The notes below the pieces were generated by a model, which made no database searches, was not told the DNA's origin, and saw only the letters and a program-made list of their open reading frames with translations. From an uncultured Lachnospiraceae bacterium (GTDB lineage: Bacteria; Bacillota; Clostridia; Lachnospirales; Lachnospiraceae), in assembly GCA_910577645.1 (NCBI GenBank), contig CAJTOL010000007.1:1-64000 (forward strand): a DNA stretch of 64,000 nucleotides. Reading direction: 5' to 3'. The position numbers and the translations under genes were made by a program. This document shows, in pieces, positions 17,362 to 24,840 of this stretch. Every line of letters starts with the position of its first letter. The stretch's first letter is position 1.

Positions 17362-18564
17362 ATGAAACAGGCAATTGTCCGCATCAAAAAGGGAGGCGCC
17401 CGTTTTTTTAAAGCAGGCGGCGCCTGGATTTATGATAATGAAATTGACTCCATAATCGGGGAGTTTGAAGACGGCGATATGGTCTTTGTAGAAGACTTTG
17501 ACGGCTACCCTTTAGGGCAGGGTTTTCTCAACACCCAATCTAAAATCAGCCTACGCATAATGTCCCGAAAAAAAGATACGGTAATCGACGCCGGATTTAT
17601 CGAAATGCGGGTTCGAAACGCCTGGGAATACCGGAAAGCCACAGTGGACATCTCAAGCTGCCGGTTGATTTTCGGTGAAGCAGATTTCCTGCCGGGAATC
17701 GTCATCGACAAGTTTTCCGACGTTTTAGTGGTAGAATCCCTGGCTCTGGGAATCGATCGGCTAAAACCGTTGATTTTAGAGAAAGTAAAAAAAGTCCTCT
17801 CAGAAGACGGCATTTTCATTCGGGGCATCTATGAGCGCAGCGATGCCAAGGTCCGTCTCCAGGAGGGTATGGAACGGTATAAAGGCTTTATCGGAGAGCC
17901 TTTTGATACCAAGGTAGAAATTACCGAAAACGGCGTCCGCTATCTGGTAGATGTCCGGGACGGCCAGAAAACAGGATTCTTTCTGGATCAGAAATACAAC
18001 CGTCAGGCGATCCAGCGCCTCTGCCCCGGGAAAAGGGTGTTGGACTGCTTTACCCACACCGGTTCCTTTGCTCTCAATGCAGGCATTGCAGGGGCTTCCT
18101 CTGTCCTTGGCGTAGATGCCTCAGAGGTTGGCATTGCCCAGGCCAGAGAGAATGCCGAATTAAACGGACTTTCTGACCGGGTCTCCTTTGTCTGCGCTGA
18201 TGTATTTGATCTTCTTCCGGAGCTGGAGAAAAAGGGCGAGCAGTTTGACATTGTAATTTTAGATCCTCCGGCCTTTACCAAATCCCGAAGCTCTGTTAAA
18301 AACGCTGTCAAGGGCTATCGGGAAATCAATCTGAGAGGCCTGAAGCTTGTAAAAGACGGGGGCTATCTGGCCACCTGCTCCTGTTCCCACTTTATGGATC
18401 CGGAGCTGTTTGCCAAAACCATCCGCCAGGCAGCTGCCGGAGTCCACAAACGCCTGCGCCAGGTAGAATACCGGACTCAGGCAGCCGATCATCCCATCTT
18501 GTGGGCAGCTGACGAATCCTATTATTTAAAATTTTACATCTTTCAGGTATGTGAGGAAAAATAG
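17362..18564 (+). CDS. rlmI: Class I rRNA large-subunit methyltransferase, RlmI type
   Basis: A 400-residue SAM-dependent methyltransferase expected to make 5-methylcytosine in 23S rRNA. The N-terminal ~75 residues form a PUA-like RNA-binding domain (KQAIVRIKKGGARFFKAGGAW). The methyltransferase core has motif I RVLDCFTHTGSFALNAG at about residue 230 and the catalytic-region motif VILDPPAFTKS at about residue 298, with a later CSCS motif supplying a Cys, typical of m5C enzymes. AGGAGG precedes ATG 17362. Its 3' end overlaps the convergent LysR gene by 22 bases. Confidence 0.88.
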   Translation: MKQAIVRIKKGGARFFKAGGAWIYDNEIDSIIGEFEDGDMVFVEDFDGYPLGQGFLNTQSKISLRIMSRKKDTVIDAGFIEMRVRNAWEYRKATVDISSCRLIFGEADFLPGIVIDKFSDVLVVESLALGIDRLKPLILEKVKKVLSEDGIFIRGIYERSDAKVRLQEGMERYKGFIGEPFDTKVEITENGVRYLVDVRDGQKTGFFLDQKYNRQAIQRLCPGKRVLDCFTHTGSFALNAGIAGASSVLGVDASEVGIAQARENAELNGLSDRVSFVCADVFDLLPELEKKGEQFDIVILDPPAFTKSRSSVKNAVKGYREINLRGLKLVKDGGYLATCSCSHFMDPELFAKTIRQAAAGVHKRLRQVEYRTQAADHPILWAADESYYLKFYIFQVCEEK

Positions 18565-19523
18565 CAGCTCTCGTCCTCCTCATTCTCCCCTCCGGTTCTT
18601 ATGGGCCTGATTCTTCTCAGGTAAGGCATGCTGGCCATAAAGTCATCCAGTACCCGGTAAAAGAGTTCAAACATCTCTGACTTTATCTTTGTCTGTGATT
18701 TTAAGCATGCTTTATAGCAGTAAATGGCGGGCGGCGGCGTTTTCATTTCCAATGCCCGCAGGCTGCTGGAGTGAACCAGCTCTTCCGCAACCGACACAGG
18801 CACAATCGCCCACTGATCGGCTTCCGTCAAATACTTGGGGATAGTGGAAGCGGCATTAATGGCAATATCCGCCATCCACTCTGCCCCCATCATTTCTTCA
18901 TGCCACCTCATAAAGTCTGCGCCCCAGGAGCCGGACAGATCGATCTCTTTCTTTTTGTCCAAAATATTTAACTGGATTTTTTCATTGGGGTAGACGCTGT
19001 CCTGAGTCACTATCAGCCGGAATTCCTCGGCAAAAAACGGCTCTATGGTAAAATTCCGGTTTTCCTGAGGATTTCTTAAAAAAGCCATGTTAATGTGTCC
19101 GCTCTCTAAAAGCTGATAAAGCTCCTCTGTGTTGTGGCTTTCCAGACGAAATGTCATTCTCCGTTTGGACGTGGCAGAAGCCTCCATAAGCCGTGTCAAC
19201 AGCTTATAGAAAATACTGTCGTTCATACTGTCATGGCAGCCGATACTGAATACCGCTTTTGAACCGCTCTGAGAAAAAACGGCAATCCGCTCCCATAATG
19301 CCTCATATTCGTATGCCAAAGGCAAAAAAGCTTCCCCATCATTAGTCAGTTCAATGGACCGATACCCTTTTCTCCGGATTATCAGCTTTACGCCCAGCTC
19401 TTCTTCTAACACATTAAGCCGGTGACTGACCGTGGACTGAGTCAAAAATAATTTTTCAGCCGCTTTGGATATGCTTCTGTATTTTACAATTTCAAGAAAA
19501 GTTTTTATCTCCCAATGTGTCAT
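18543..19523 (-). CDS. LysR-family transcriptional regulator
   Basis: A 326-residue regulator with the classical N-terminal winged helix (FLEIVKYRSISKAAEKLFLT then QSTVSHRLNVLEEELGVKL) and a substrate-binding-like C-terminal domain. The tail from about residue 305 is rich in Arg and Glu. GGGAG precedes ATG 19523. The gene is convergent with rlmI, and no divergently transcribed target lies beside it: the next gene upstream points the same way and belongs to the hydrogenase-regulation operon. Target and ligand are unknown. Confidence 0.88.
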   Translation of the reverse strand: MTHWEIKTFLEIVKYRSISKAAEKLFLTQSTVSHRLNVLEEELGVKLIIRRKGYRSIELTNDGEAFLPLAYEYEALWERIAVFSQSGSKAVFSIGCHDSMNDSIFYKLLTRLMEASATSKRRMTFRLESHNTEELYQLLESGHINMAFLRNPQENRNFTIEPFFAEEFRLIVTQDSVYPNEKIQLNILDKKKEIDLSGSWGADFMRWHEEMMGAEWMADIAINAASTIPKYLTEADQWAIVPVSVAEELVHSSSLRALEMKTPPPAIYCYKACLKSQTKIKSEMFELFYRVLDDFMASMPYLRRIRPIRTGGENEEDESCYFSSHT

Positions 19524-19856
19524 GAATTTCTCCCAAATACGTTCATCTAGTAGTGTTAGGATACCCTGCTTATCAATTCCTTATTCAGTGTATTCTAGGG
19601 CCATTTTAGAATTTTCTGATACTTATCATAACTCTTTGTCTTTTTAAAGTAAACATCCTTTATTGTTTTATAATATTGAATTGTTCGCTTTTCTTTTTGC
19701 AAAAAATTAATTCCGTCTATATTCCTATACATTTTCTCCCATAATTGTCAGTATATACCATATTTGGTACTAATTTCAATAAATTTAAGAAATATTTTTG
19801 GAAAGTAAATTTAGAAAAATCCATCACCGGCGTTTTTGCTGATACTCCGTAATTTG
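19524..19856. other. AT-rich intergenic DNA without a recognisable gene
   Basis: About 330 bases of AT-rich sequence between the LysR start and the terminator of the hydrogenase-regulatory operon. It contains several TATAAT-like hexamers (for example near 19670), but no paired -35 element or ORF that I would defend. Confidence 0.5.
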
Positions 19857-19911
19857 AAAAAGGACGGCAGGGGCTGTATTTCTCTGTCCCTGAAAGGCGC
19901 CGTCCCTTTTT
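19857..19911 (-). terminator. Terminator of the hydrogenase-regulatory operon
   Basis: AAAAAGGACGGC (19857-19868) pairs with GCCGTCC...TTTTT (19899-19911). The stem begins two bases past the stop of the PHP gene, and A/T runs flank it on both sides. Confidence 0.8.
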
Positions 19912-19912
19912 C

Positions 19913-20629
19913 TTATTTTTTCATCAAAGCATCCAGTACCCCGCGGATACTTTTTTCGTGAACCGGAAAAGTTAAGTCCGGCTCGTTAATATGCTCTAAG
20001 TAATGGGCATCTGAATTGCTGATAATTTTACACTTTTCCAGATAAGGATTTTCCCTCCGAAGCTGATGAAGTTTTTTTAAGTCTTTCACTTCCGCCGTGG
20101 TAAACCGGCTGTCGGGAGGCACAAATCCCAGATTGGCAATAAGGCTGTTGGCCCCCTTGTCTATATGGGCCGGAAACATAACGCCGCCGTAGGACTGGAC
20201 CAGCTCCCATAGCCGGTCAAAGGAAATATCCGCACTGTTGATCAGCAGGTTTTCTTCCTCCCCCTCCACCTGATCCTCCTGGTTATAAATCTGCTGCTTT
20301 CCGAAAATTTCTGCCTTATTGGGAAATTTCATCAGCCTGTCATAGACATAACCGTCAAAATTTAAAGCTGCTTCCAGTGTGGGAAACAGGCACACTGCAT
20401 GAACTTCTTCCGAGGTATTGATCTCCATTCCCGGTATGGCAAGAACTCCGTATTCCTCTGCCGCCGCCATGAGAGCCGGACAGTTGCGGCAGGCATTGTG
20501 ATCCGTAAGGGCAATGACATCCAGCCCTTTTATGGCGGCCATACCGGCGATGTTGGCCGGAGTCATATCGTCATCCCCGCAGGGGGACAGGCAGGAGTGG
20601 ATGTGAAGATCATAGGTAAGGCTGATCAT
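19913..20629 (-). CDS. PHP-domain metal-dependent phosphoesterase
   Basis: A 238-residue cytoplasmic protein with the PHP metal-binding motifs: DLHIHSCLSPCGDDDMTP at the N-terminus, ALTDHNACRNCPAL near residue 41, the GMEINTSEEVHAVCLF motif, an internal FPAHID and a C-terminal ISNSDAHYLEHI. PHP proteins of this type hydrolyse phosphoesters of small molecules or nucleotides. It overlaps the DRTGG gene by 4 bases and closes a five-gene operon with a sensory hydrogenase, so it may produce or remove a signal nucleotide there. That link is inferred from synteny only. Confidence 0.85.
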   Translation of the reverse strand: MISLTYDLHIHSCLSPCGDDDMTPANIAGMAAIKGLDVIALTDHNACRNCPALMAAAEEYGVLAIPGMEINTSEEVHAVCLFPTLEAALNFDGYVYDRLMKFPNKAEIFGKQQIYNQEDQVEGEEENLLINSADISFDRLWELVQSYGGVMFPAHIDKGANSLIANLGFVPPDSRFTTAEVKDLKKLHQLRRENPYLEKCKIISNSDAHYLEHINEPDLTFPVHEKSIRGVLDALMKK

Positions 20630-20976
20630 GCCGGACTTCCTTCTGCTTCCATGGCCCGGTAAATGGCCAAAGCAATATCAAACACCGGCCCGTCGGTCTC
20701 CAGCAGAGTAATTCCCTGCATCCGGGCCTTCTTTACACCGTTTTCGTCCATTTGGGATCCTTCTGCCAGTATTATACAGGCAGCATCCGCCAGAGAAGCC
20801 ACAGCCAGGGTATTTAAGTTAGCCATTACCGTCACCCAGGCGCATCCTGCAGGGGCCTTTCCCATAGCAATACTCAGCAAGTCGCAGCAAAATACCTTTT
20901 CAATCTCCCGATCCGTATCGTCTCCAACGTTTACCACCCGGGCAATGTTCTTATTAATTAAATCCTCAACGGTCAT
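20626..20976 (-). CDS. DRTGG-domain protein (first copy)
   Basis: A 116-residue protein resembling the DRTGG domain found in PTA/CBS-linked regulatory proteins (pattern ARVVNVGDDTDREIEKVFCCD...WVTVMANLNTLAVASLADAACIILAEG). ATG 20976 has GGAGG 12 bases upstream and lies just after the sensory hydrogenase stop; the ATG at 20988 abuts the site and is less likely. A second copy of the same family is at 22788 in the same operon. Role presumed regulatory; no catalytic residues stand out. Confidence 0.75.
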   Translation of the reverse strand: MTVEDLINKNIARVVNVGDDTDREIEKVFCCDLLSIAMGKAPAGCAWVTVMANLNTLAVASLADAACIILAEGSQMDENGVKKARMQGITLLETDGPVFDIALAIYRAMEAEGSPA

Positions 20977-20977
20977 T

Positions 20978-22366
20978 CTATTCTTCATCCTCCCGATTAT
21001 CCAAAACCGCCATCTCTTCCGAAATACGCTGGATATAATCCTTTAACAGGTTAACAGTCTCCTGGCCAATGCGCTGGCCGTCGGCTAAATCCCCGGCTAA
21101 TACAGCCACTTCCTCTGAAAGATTGTGAAGGCTTTCCCTTAAATTGTAAACGCAATCTGCCTCCTTGGCTTCTCCCCGGACAATGTCCTCGGCCAGGGAT
21201 TTACAGGTAGGCGCCCCGCAGGAGCCGCAGTCCAGGCCGGGAAGCTTTTTGCACAGCCGCTCTACCTGGTTAAGCCTTGCAAAGCTCTCCATCATGTTGT
21301 TGCCCAAGCGGAATACCGGTTCATATTGTACCCCGGTGGTCCAGGGGATCACATTTTCCGTCTCCTCCTCCACATGGCTTCTGGCTACCGGCATGTATTT
21401 GCGGAGGCGCTTTAATTTAACCTCTGCAACATACGGGTTTTCCACAGTCAAAACTCCGCCGACACAGCCGCCCGGGCAGGCGTTTAATTCTACAAACCGC
21501 AAGTTGATAAACTTCTGGTCCTCCAAATCTTCCAATACCCGGATAACATTTTCGATACCATCAGCCGCCAGATAATTTTCCGTAAACAGGCCGCTGGCCT
21601 CGCCGCCGGACCGTCCCCAGCTGATGCCAATCTTTCCCGCCGTACCAATCTCCAGATAATCCTCTTTTACCGCTTTCATCCAGGATAATAGCTGGGGATA
21701 AACGTCCTTAATGGCCAGGACGCAGTCCACCTGGCTCTTTTCGGTTCCCAGAGGCGCCCTGATATAGGTCACCTTGGAGGGGCAGGGGGAAATAAATACG
21801 ATCCCAATCTTTTCCCTGGGAAGGCCCGTTATTTTCATAGCCTTTTTTACCGCCAGGGTTGCCGCCACCTCAACAGGCGGGTTTAACGGCAGCATATGGG
21901 GAATCAGGTTGGGAAACCGGACCCGGATCAGACGGACTACTGAAGGGCAGGCTGTGCTGATTATGGGCAGGCATTCCTCGTGGCCTGACAGGTATTCCCT
22001 GGTAGCCTCGCTGACCAGCTCTGCCGCTGCACTGACCTCAAACACATCATCAAAACCCATAAGCAGCAAAGCATTTAACACAATATTTACATCATCCAGA
22101 TTGTTAAACTGGCTGTATAGGGCAGGGGCCGGAAGGGCCACCGTATATTCATATTGTTTTAAAACATCCAGCTTGTCATATACTGCATGTTTCGCATGGT
22201 GAGGGCAGACCCGGATACATTCCCCGCAGTCAATGCAGAACTTGCTGTTGATCTGGGCTTTTCCTCCCCGAACCCGAATAGCTTCCGTTGGGCACCGCTT
22301 AATGCAGTTGATGCACCCTTTACACAGATCCGCGTCCAGCCGCACAGAATGGTAAAATTTATCCAT
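20978..22366 (-). CDS. Sensory-type [FeFe]-hydrogenase-like protein (HydS/HfsB type)
   Basis: A 462-residue iron-sulfur protein. Two 4Fe-4S sites open it (LCKGCINCIKRCPTEAI and FCIDCGECIRVCPHHAK), followed by an H-cluster-like domain in which all three Cys motifs are altered but keep cysteines: ISTACPSV for TSCCPAW, ISPCPSK for MPCTAKK, and ELNACPGGC for EIMGCPGGC. A further Cys cluster, DCGSCGAPTC, near residue 400 resembles the 4Fe-4S domain of redox sensors, and a helical tail follows. Such changed motifs are typical of group C sensory hydrogenases rather than enzymes. It lies between regulatory genes and is divergent from the catalytic operon. Confidence 0.82.
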   Translation of the reverse strand: MDKFYHSVRLDADLCKGCINCIKRCPTEAIRVRGGKAQINSKFCIDCGECIRVCPHHAKHAVYDKLDVLKQYEYTVALPAPALYSQFNNLDDVNIVLNALLLMGFDDVFEVSAAAELVSEATREYLSGHEECLPIISTACPSVVRLIRVRFPNLIPHMLPLNPPVEVAATLAVKKAMKITGLPREKIGIVFISPCPSKVTYIRAPLGTEKSQVDCVLAIKDVYPQLLSWMKAVKEDYLEIGTAGKIGISWGRSGGEASGLFTENYLAADGIENVIRVLEDLEDQKFINLRFVELNACPGGCVGGVLTVENPYVAEVKLKRLRKYMPVARSHVEEETENVIPWTTGVQYEPVFRLGNNMMESFARLNQVERLCKKLPGLDCGSCGAPTCKSLAEDIVRGEAKEADCVYNLRESLHNLSEEVAVLAGDLADGQRIGQETVNLLKDYIQRISEEMAVLDNREDEE

Positions 22367-22788
22367 TATATCATCACCGCCATTGTAATTTTGGTTCCCA
22401 CACCAATCCTGGTGTCAACCTCCATGGTATCCGTATACTTTTTCATGTTAGGCAGCCCCATTCCGGCGCCAAAGCCTAAGGATCTCACCTCATCGGGAGC
22501 CGTGGAATAGCCGGCCTGCATGGCCAGATCCACGTCAGGAATCCCCGGGCCTACATCGTCCAAAATCATTTTAATCATGTTCGGAGTAATCTCCACAGTA
22601 ATGCGCCCTCCGTTGGCGTGGATTACCATATTGATTTCCCCTTCATACATAGCAATGGCAACTTTTCGGATAGCCTCGGGGCCCACCCCCATCTGTTTTA
22701 ATTTTTTTTTCACATCGCTGCTGGCTTCCCCAGCACGGGTAAAGTCCTCGCCGGAAATCTCGTAGTTTAATACAATAGCGTCATCCAT
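22366..22788 (-). CDS. RsbW-like ATP-binding (HATPase) protein
   Basis: A 140-residue GHKL ATPase of the anti-sigma-factor / serine kinase type: an N-box-like AIAMYEGEINMVIHANGG, then the ATP lid region DDVGPGIPDVDLAMQAGYST and the G2-like box LGFGAGMGLPNMKKY. The start and stop overlap both neighbours by one to a few bases, so it is tightly coupled in the operon. It could phosphorylate or sequester a partner in response to the hydrogenase sensor; the partner is not visible here. Confidence 0.85.
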   Translation of the reverse strand: MDDAIVLNYEISGEDFTRAGEASSDVKKKLKQMGVGPEAIRKVAIAMYEGEINMVIHANGGRITVEITPNMIKMILDDVGPGIPDVDLAMQAGYSTAPDEVRSLGFGAGMGLPNMKKYTDTMEVDTRIGVGTKITMAVMI

Positions 22789-23135
22789 TAAGCCGCACCT
22801 CCCCCAAGGCCTGCCTTGTAAAGCATGCCGCAGGCAGAAAACATCCGATGTCCGGTAGCCAGCACCACCAGGCCGCTGTCCTCCGCCATCTGTAGAGTCA
22901 TCTCGTCCGGCTTTTTGCCCCTGACAAAAATAACGCAGACAATATCAAGCATTTCTGCAGTTCTGATGACCTGGGGGTTACACAGTCCCGTAAGCAGGAT
23001 AGAGTGATCCTTTGAGAAGGCCAGCACATCGCTCATCATATCAGATCCGCAGGCGCTCCTCACTTCTTCATCCAGCCGCTCTTTCCCCACCAGGACTTTT
23101 GCCCCTAATATCTCCATTGCATCTTTTACTGTCAT
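22788..23135 (-). CDS. DRTGG-domain protein (second copy)
   Basis: A 115-residue protein of the same family as the one at 20626 (VKDAMEILGAKVLVG ... ILLTGLCNPQVIRTAEMLDI ... VIFVRGKKPDEM). ATG 23135 has an AAGGGGAT site, and the frame upstream (to 23156) has none. It is the first gene of the five-gene operon. The two copies differ a good deal in sequence, so they are likely old paralogues with separate partners. Confidence 0.75.
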   Translation of the reverse strand: MTVKDAMEILGAKVLVGKERLDEEVRSACGSDMMSDVLAFSKDHSILLTGLCNPQVIRTAEMLDIVCVIFVRGKKPDEMTLQMAEDSGLVVLATGHRMFSACGMLYKAGLGGGAA

Positions 23136-23158
23136 GTTCAATCCCCTTTCTTTCATAC

Positions 23159-23187
23159 ATTATAGTATCCTCAGCGGACAAGAATTG
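23159..23187 (-). promoter_or_regulatory. Promoter of the sensory-hydrogenase operon with the dispersed motif in its spacer
   Basis: On the minus strand a perfect TATAAT (23159-23164) lies about 20 bases before the first gene. The hexamer at the -35 place (CAATTC) is poor, and the spacer is almost exactly the dispersed motif, TTGTCCGCTGAGGATA (motif copy 4, 23166-23182). This arrangement suggests a regulated promoter. Confidence 0.5.
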
Positions 23188-23367
23188 CTTTCATTCCCAT
23201 TGAAAATTCCCTACCTCCAGAATACCATTCTTTTTGTTAATTATCAACAAATATCGACTTTGTTATTTTCTTACAATTGCGAATTTTGGTAGATTTTTTA
23301 TTGTCCTTATGTTAAGATATATTGTATATTGGCTAAATGAATAAAAACTTGATAAGGAGGTTACATA

Positions 23368-23862
23368 ATGGCTTGCAAAAAAACGACTGTCCCATTCTCC
23401 GGGACAAAGGAGCAGGAGGCCGCTTTAAAAGAAGCGATTGCCCAGCTGAAGGATACCCCAGGCGCCCTGATGCCAATGATGCAGAAAGCCCAGGACATCT
23501 ACGGTTATCTTCCCATTGAAGTCCAGACTATCATTTCTGACGAGACAGGGATTCCCCTGGAAAAGGTTTACGGGGTAGCTACCTTTTACGCTCAGTTCGC
23601 TTTACAGCCAAAGGGAAAATACAAAATTTCCGTATGTCTTGGCACCGCATGTTATGTAAAGGGTTCCGGTAATATTTTCAGCAAACTGGAAGAGCTTTTA
23701 GGCATTACTAACGGTGAATGTACCCCTGACGGCAAATTCTCCCTGGATTCCTGCCGCTGCGTAGGCGCCTGCGGCCTGGCCCCGGTTATGATGATTAACG
23801 ACGAAGTTTACGGCCGTCTGGTTCCCGATGATATTCCGGGTATTTTAGCAAAATATAACTAA
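23368..23862 (+). CDS. hydC: NADH-linked hydrogenase subunit, NuoE/HydC type
   Basis: A 164-residue thioredoxin-fold [2Fe-2S] subunit. The cluster ligands are in CLGTACYVKG and CRCVGACGLAP. It is the 24-kDa-like subunit of electron-bifurcating or NADH-dependent [FeFe] hydrogenases, passing electrons between the flavin subunit (24841) and others. AAGGAGG precedes ATG 23368 with 9-base spacing. It heads the catalytic operon; the upstream 200 bases hold the divergent promoters, with a plausible plus-strand TTGTCC ... TATATT pair near 23303-23332. Confidence 0.92.
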   Translation: MACKKTTVPFSGTKEQEAALKEAIAQLKDTPGALMPMMQKAQDIYGYLPIEVQTIISDETGIPLEKVYGVATFYAQFALQPKGKYKISVCLGTACYVKGSGNIFSKLEELLGITNGECTPDGKFSLDSCRCVGACGLAPVMMINDEVYGRLVPDDIPGILAKYN

Positions 23863-23866
23863 GCCT

Positions 23867-24424
23867 ATGATGACAGAAATTTCCTTAAATGTTCTGGATG
23901 TCTCCGAGAACTCTACCCGGGCCGGGGCAAAGCTGGTGGAAATTACGGTGGCTGCCGATACGGCGAAAGACACCTTAACCATCACTATTGCCGACGACGG
24001 CTGCGGTATGAGCCCGGAGCAGGTTGCCAGCGTTACAGATCCTTTTTTTACTACCAGAACCACCCGCAAGGTTGGTCTCGGCATCCCGTTTTACAAATAT
24101 GCGGCGGAAAGCACCGGCGGAAGCTTTGCCATTGCCTCCTCTCCGGGGGCAGGCACTACCGTTACGGCAGTGTTTGGCCTCTCCCATATCGACCGGATGC
24201 CGCTGGGGGATATGTCCGGCACTATCCATACCTTGATTGTCTATCATCCGGATACGGATTTCGTCTATACCTATCGGTATGACGCCGCATCCTTTACCCT
24301 GGACACCAGAGAACTGCGGGAAATTCTGGGGGATGTTCCTTTTAATGCCCCGGAAGTGTCCCAATACATTATGGAATATCTGACTGAAAACAAACAGGAG
24401 GTAGACGGCGGAAATTTACTCTGA
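23867..24424 (+). CDS. HATPase-domain protein within the hydrogenase operon
   Basis: A 185-residue protein with a GHKL ATP-binding fold: N-box LNVLDVSENSTRAGAKLVEI, G1 box IADDGCGMSPEQV and lid/G2 region FFTTRTTRKVGLGIPFYKYA. It has no phospho-acceptor His domain. The last ~70 residues form a separate region with no recognised motif. Such a gene between hydC and hydB is common in clostridial hydrogenase operons, but its function is unknown. It starts 4 bases after hydC with no clear ribosome binding site, so translation is probably coupled. Confidence 0.82.
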   Translation: MMTEISLNVLDVSENSTRAGAKLVEITVAADTAKDTLTITIADDGCGMSPEQVASVTDPFFTTRTTRKVGLGIPFYKYAAESTGGSFAIASSPGAGTTVTAVFGLSHIDRMPLGDMSGTIHTLIVYHPDTDFVYTYRYDAASFTLDTRELREILGDVPFNAPEVSQYIMEYLTENKQEVDGGNLL

Positions 24425-24448
24425 CCGTCCACAGATTGGAGGATTACT

Positions 24449-24826
24449 ATGAAAAGCCTTGCTGAATTAAAAGCGATTCGCGAAAGGGTTCAGAGCCAGG
24501 TAGGCATGCGGGCCGAGGACCACAATCATATTCGTGTAGTAGTTGGTATGGCAACCTGCGGCATCGCCAGCGGTGCCAGACCCGTACTCACCACCCTTGC
24601 CAATGCAGTTCAGGAAAAGGGCCTGACTGATAAGGTTGCAGTTACCCAGACCGGCTGCATCGGACTCTGCCAATATGAGCCTATTGTAGAAGTAACCGAA
24701 CCCGGCAAAGATAAAATCACCTACATCAAGATGAATCCGGAAAAGGCCTTAGAGGTTGTGGAGCGCCACTTAATCGGCGGCCACGTAGTTGAGGATTACA
24801 CCTTGAATGGAGCTGACATTAAATAA
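24449..24826 (+). CDS. (2Fe-2S) thioredoxin-like ferredoxin
   Basis: A 125-residue thioredoxin-fold ferredoxin. Cluster ligands are in GMATCGIASGA and QTGCIGLCQYEP. The fold and motif match the N-terminal domain of the next gene (HydB), so it is effectively a free-standing copy of that domain. GGAGG precedes ATG 24449 with 6-base spacing. Likely an electron carrier within the hydrogenase complex. Confidence 0.88.
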   Translation: MKSLAELKAIRERVQSQVGMRAEDHNHIRVVVGMATCGIASGARPVLTTLANAVQEKGLTDKVAVTQTGCIGLCQYEPIVEVTEPGKDKITYIKMNPEKALEVVERHLIGGHVVEDYTLNGADIK

Positions 24827-24840
24827 AAGGAGGAAACAGA

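Noticed and set aside
20978..22366. Second catalytic hydrogenase
   Set aside because: The residues around all three H-cluster cysteines differ from catalytic enzymes, so a sensory role is more likely.
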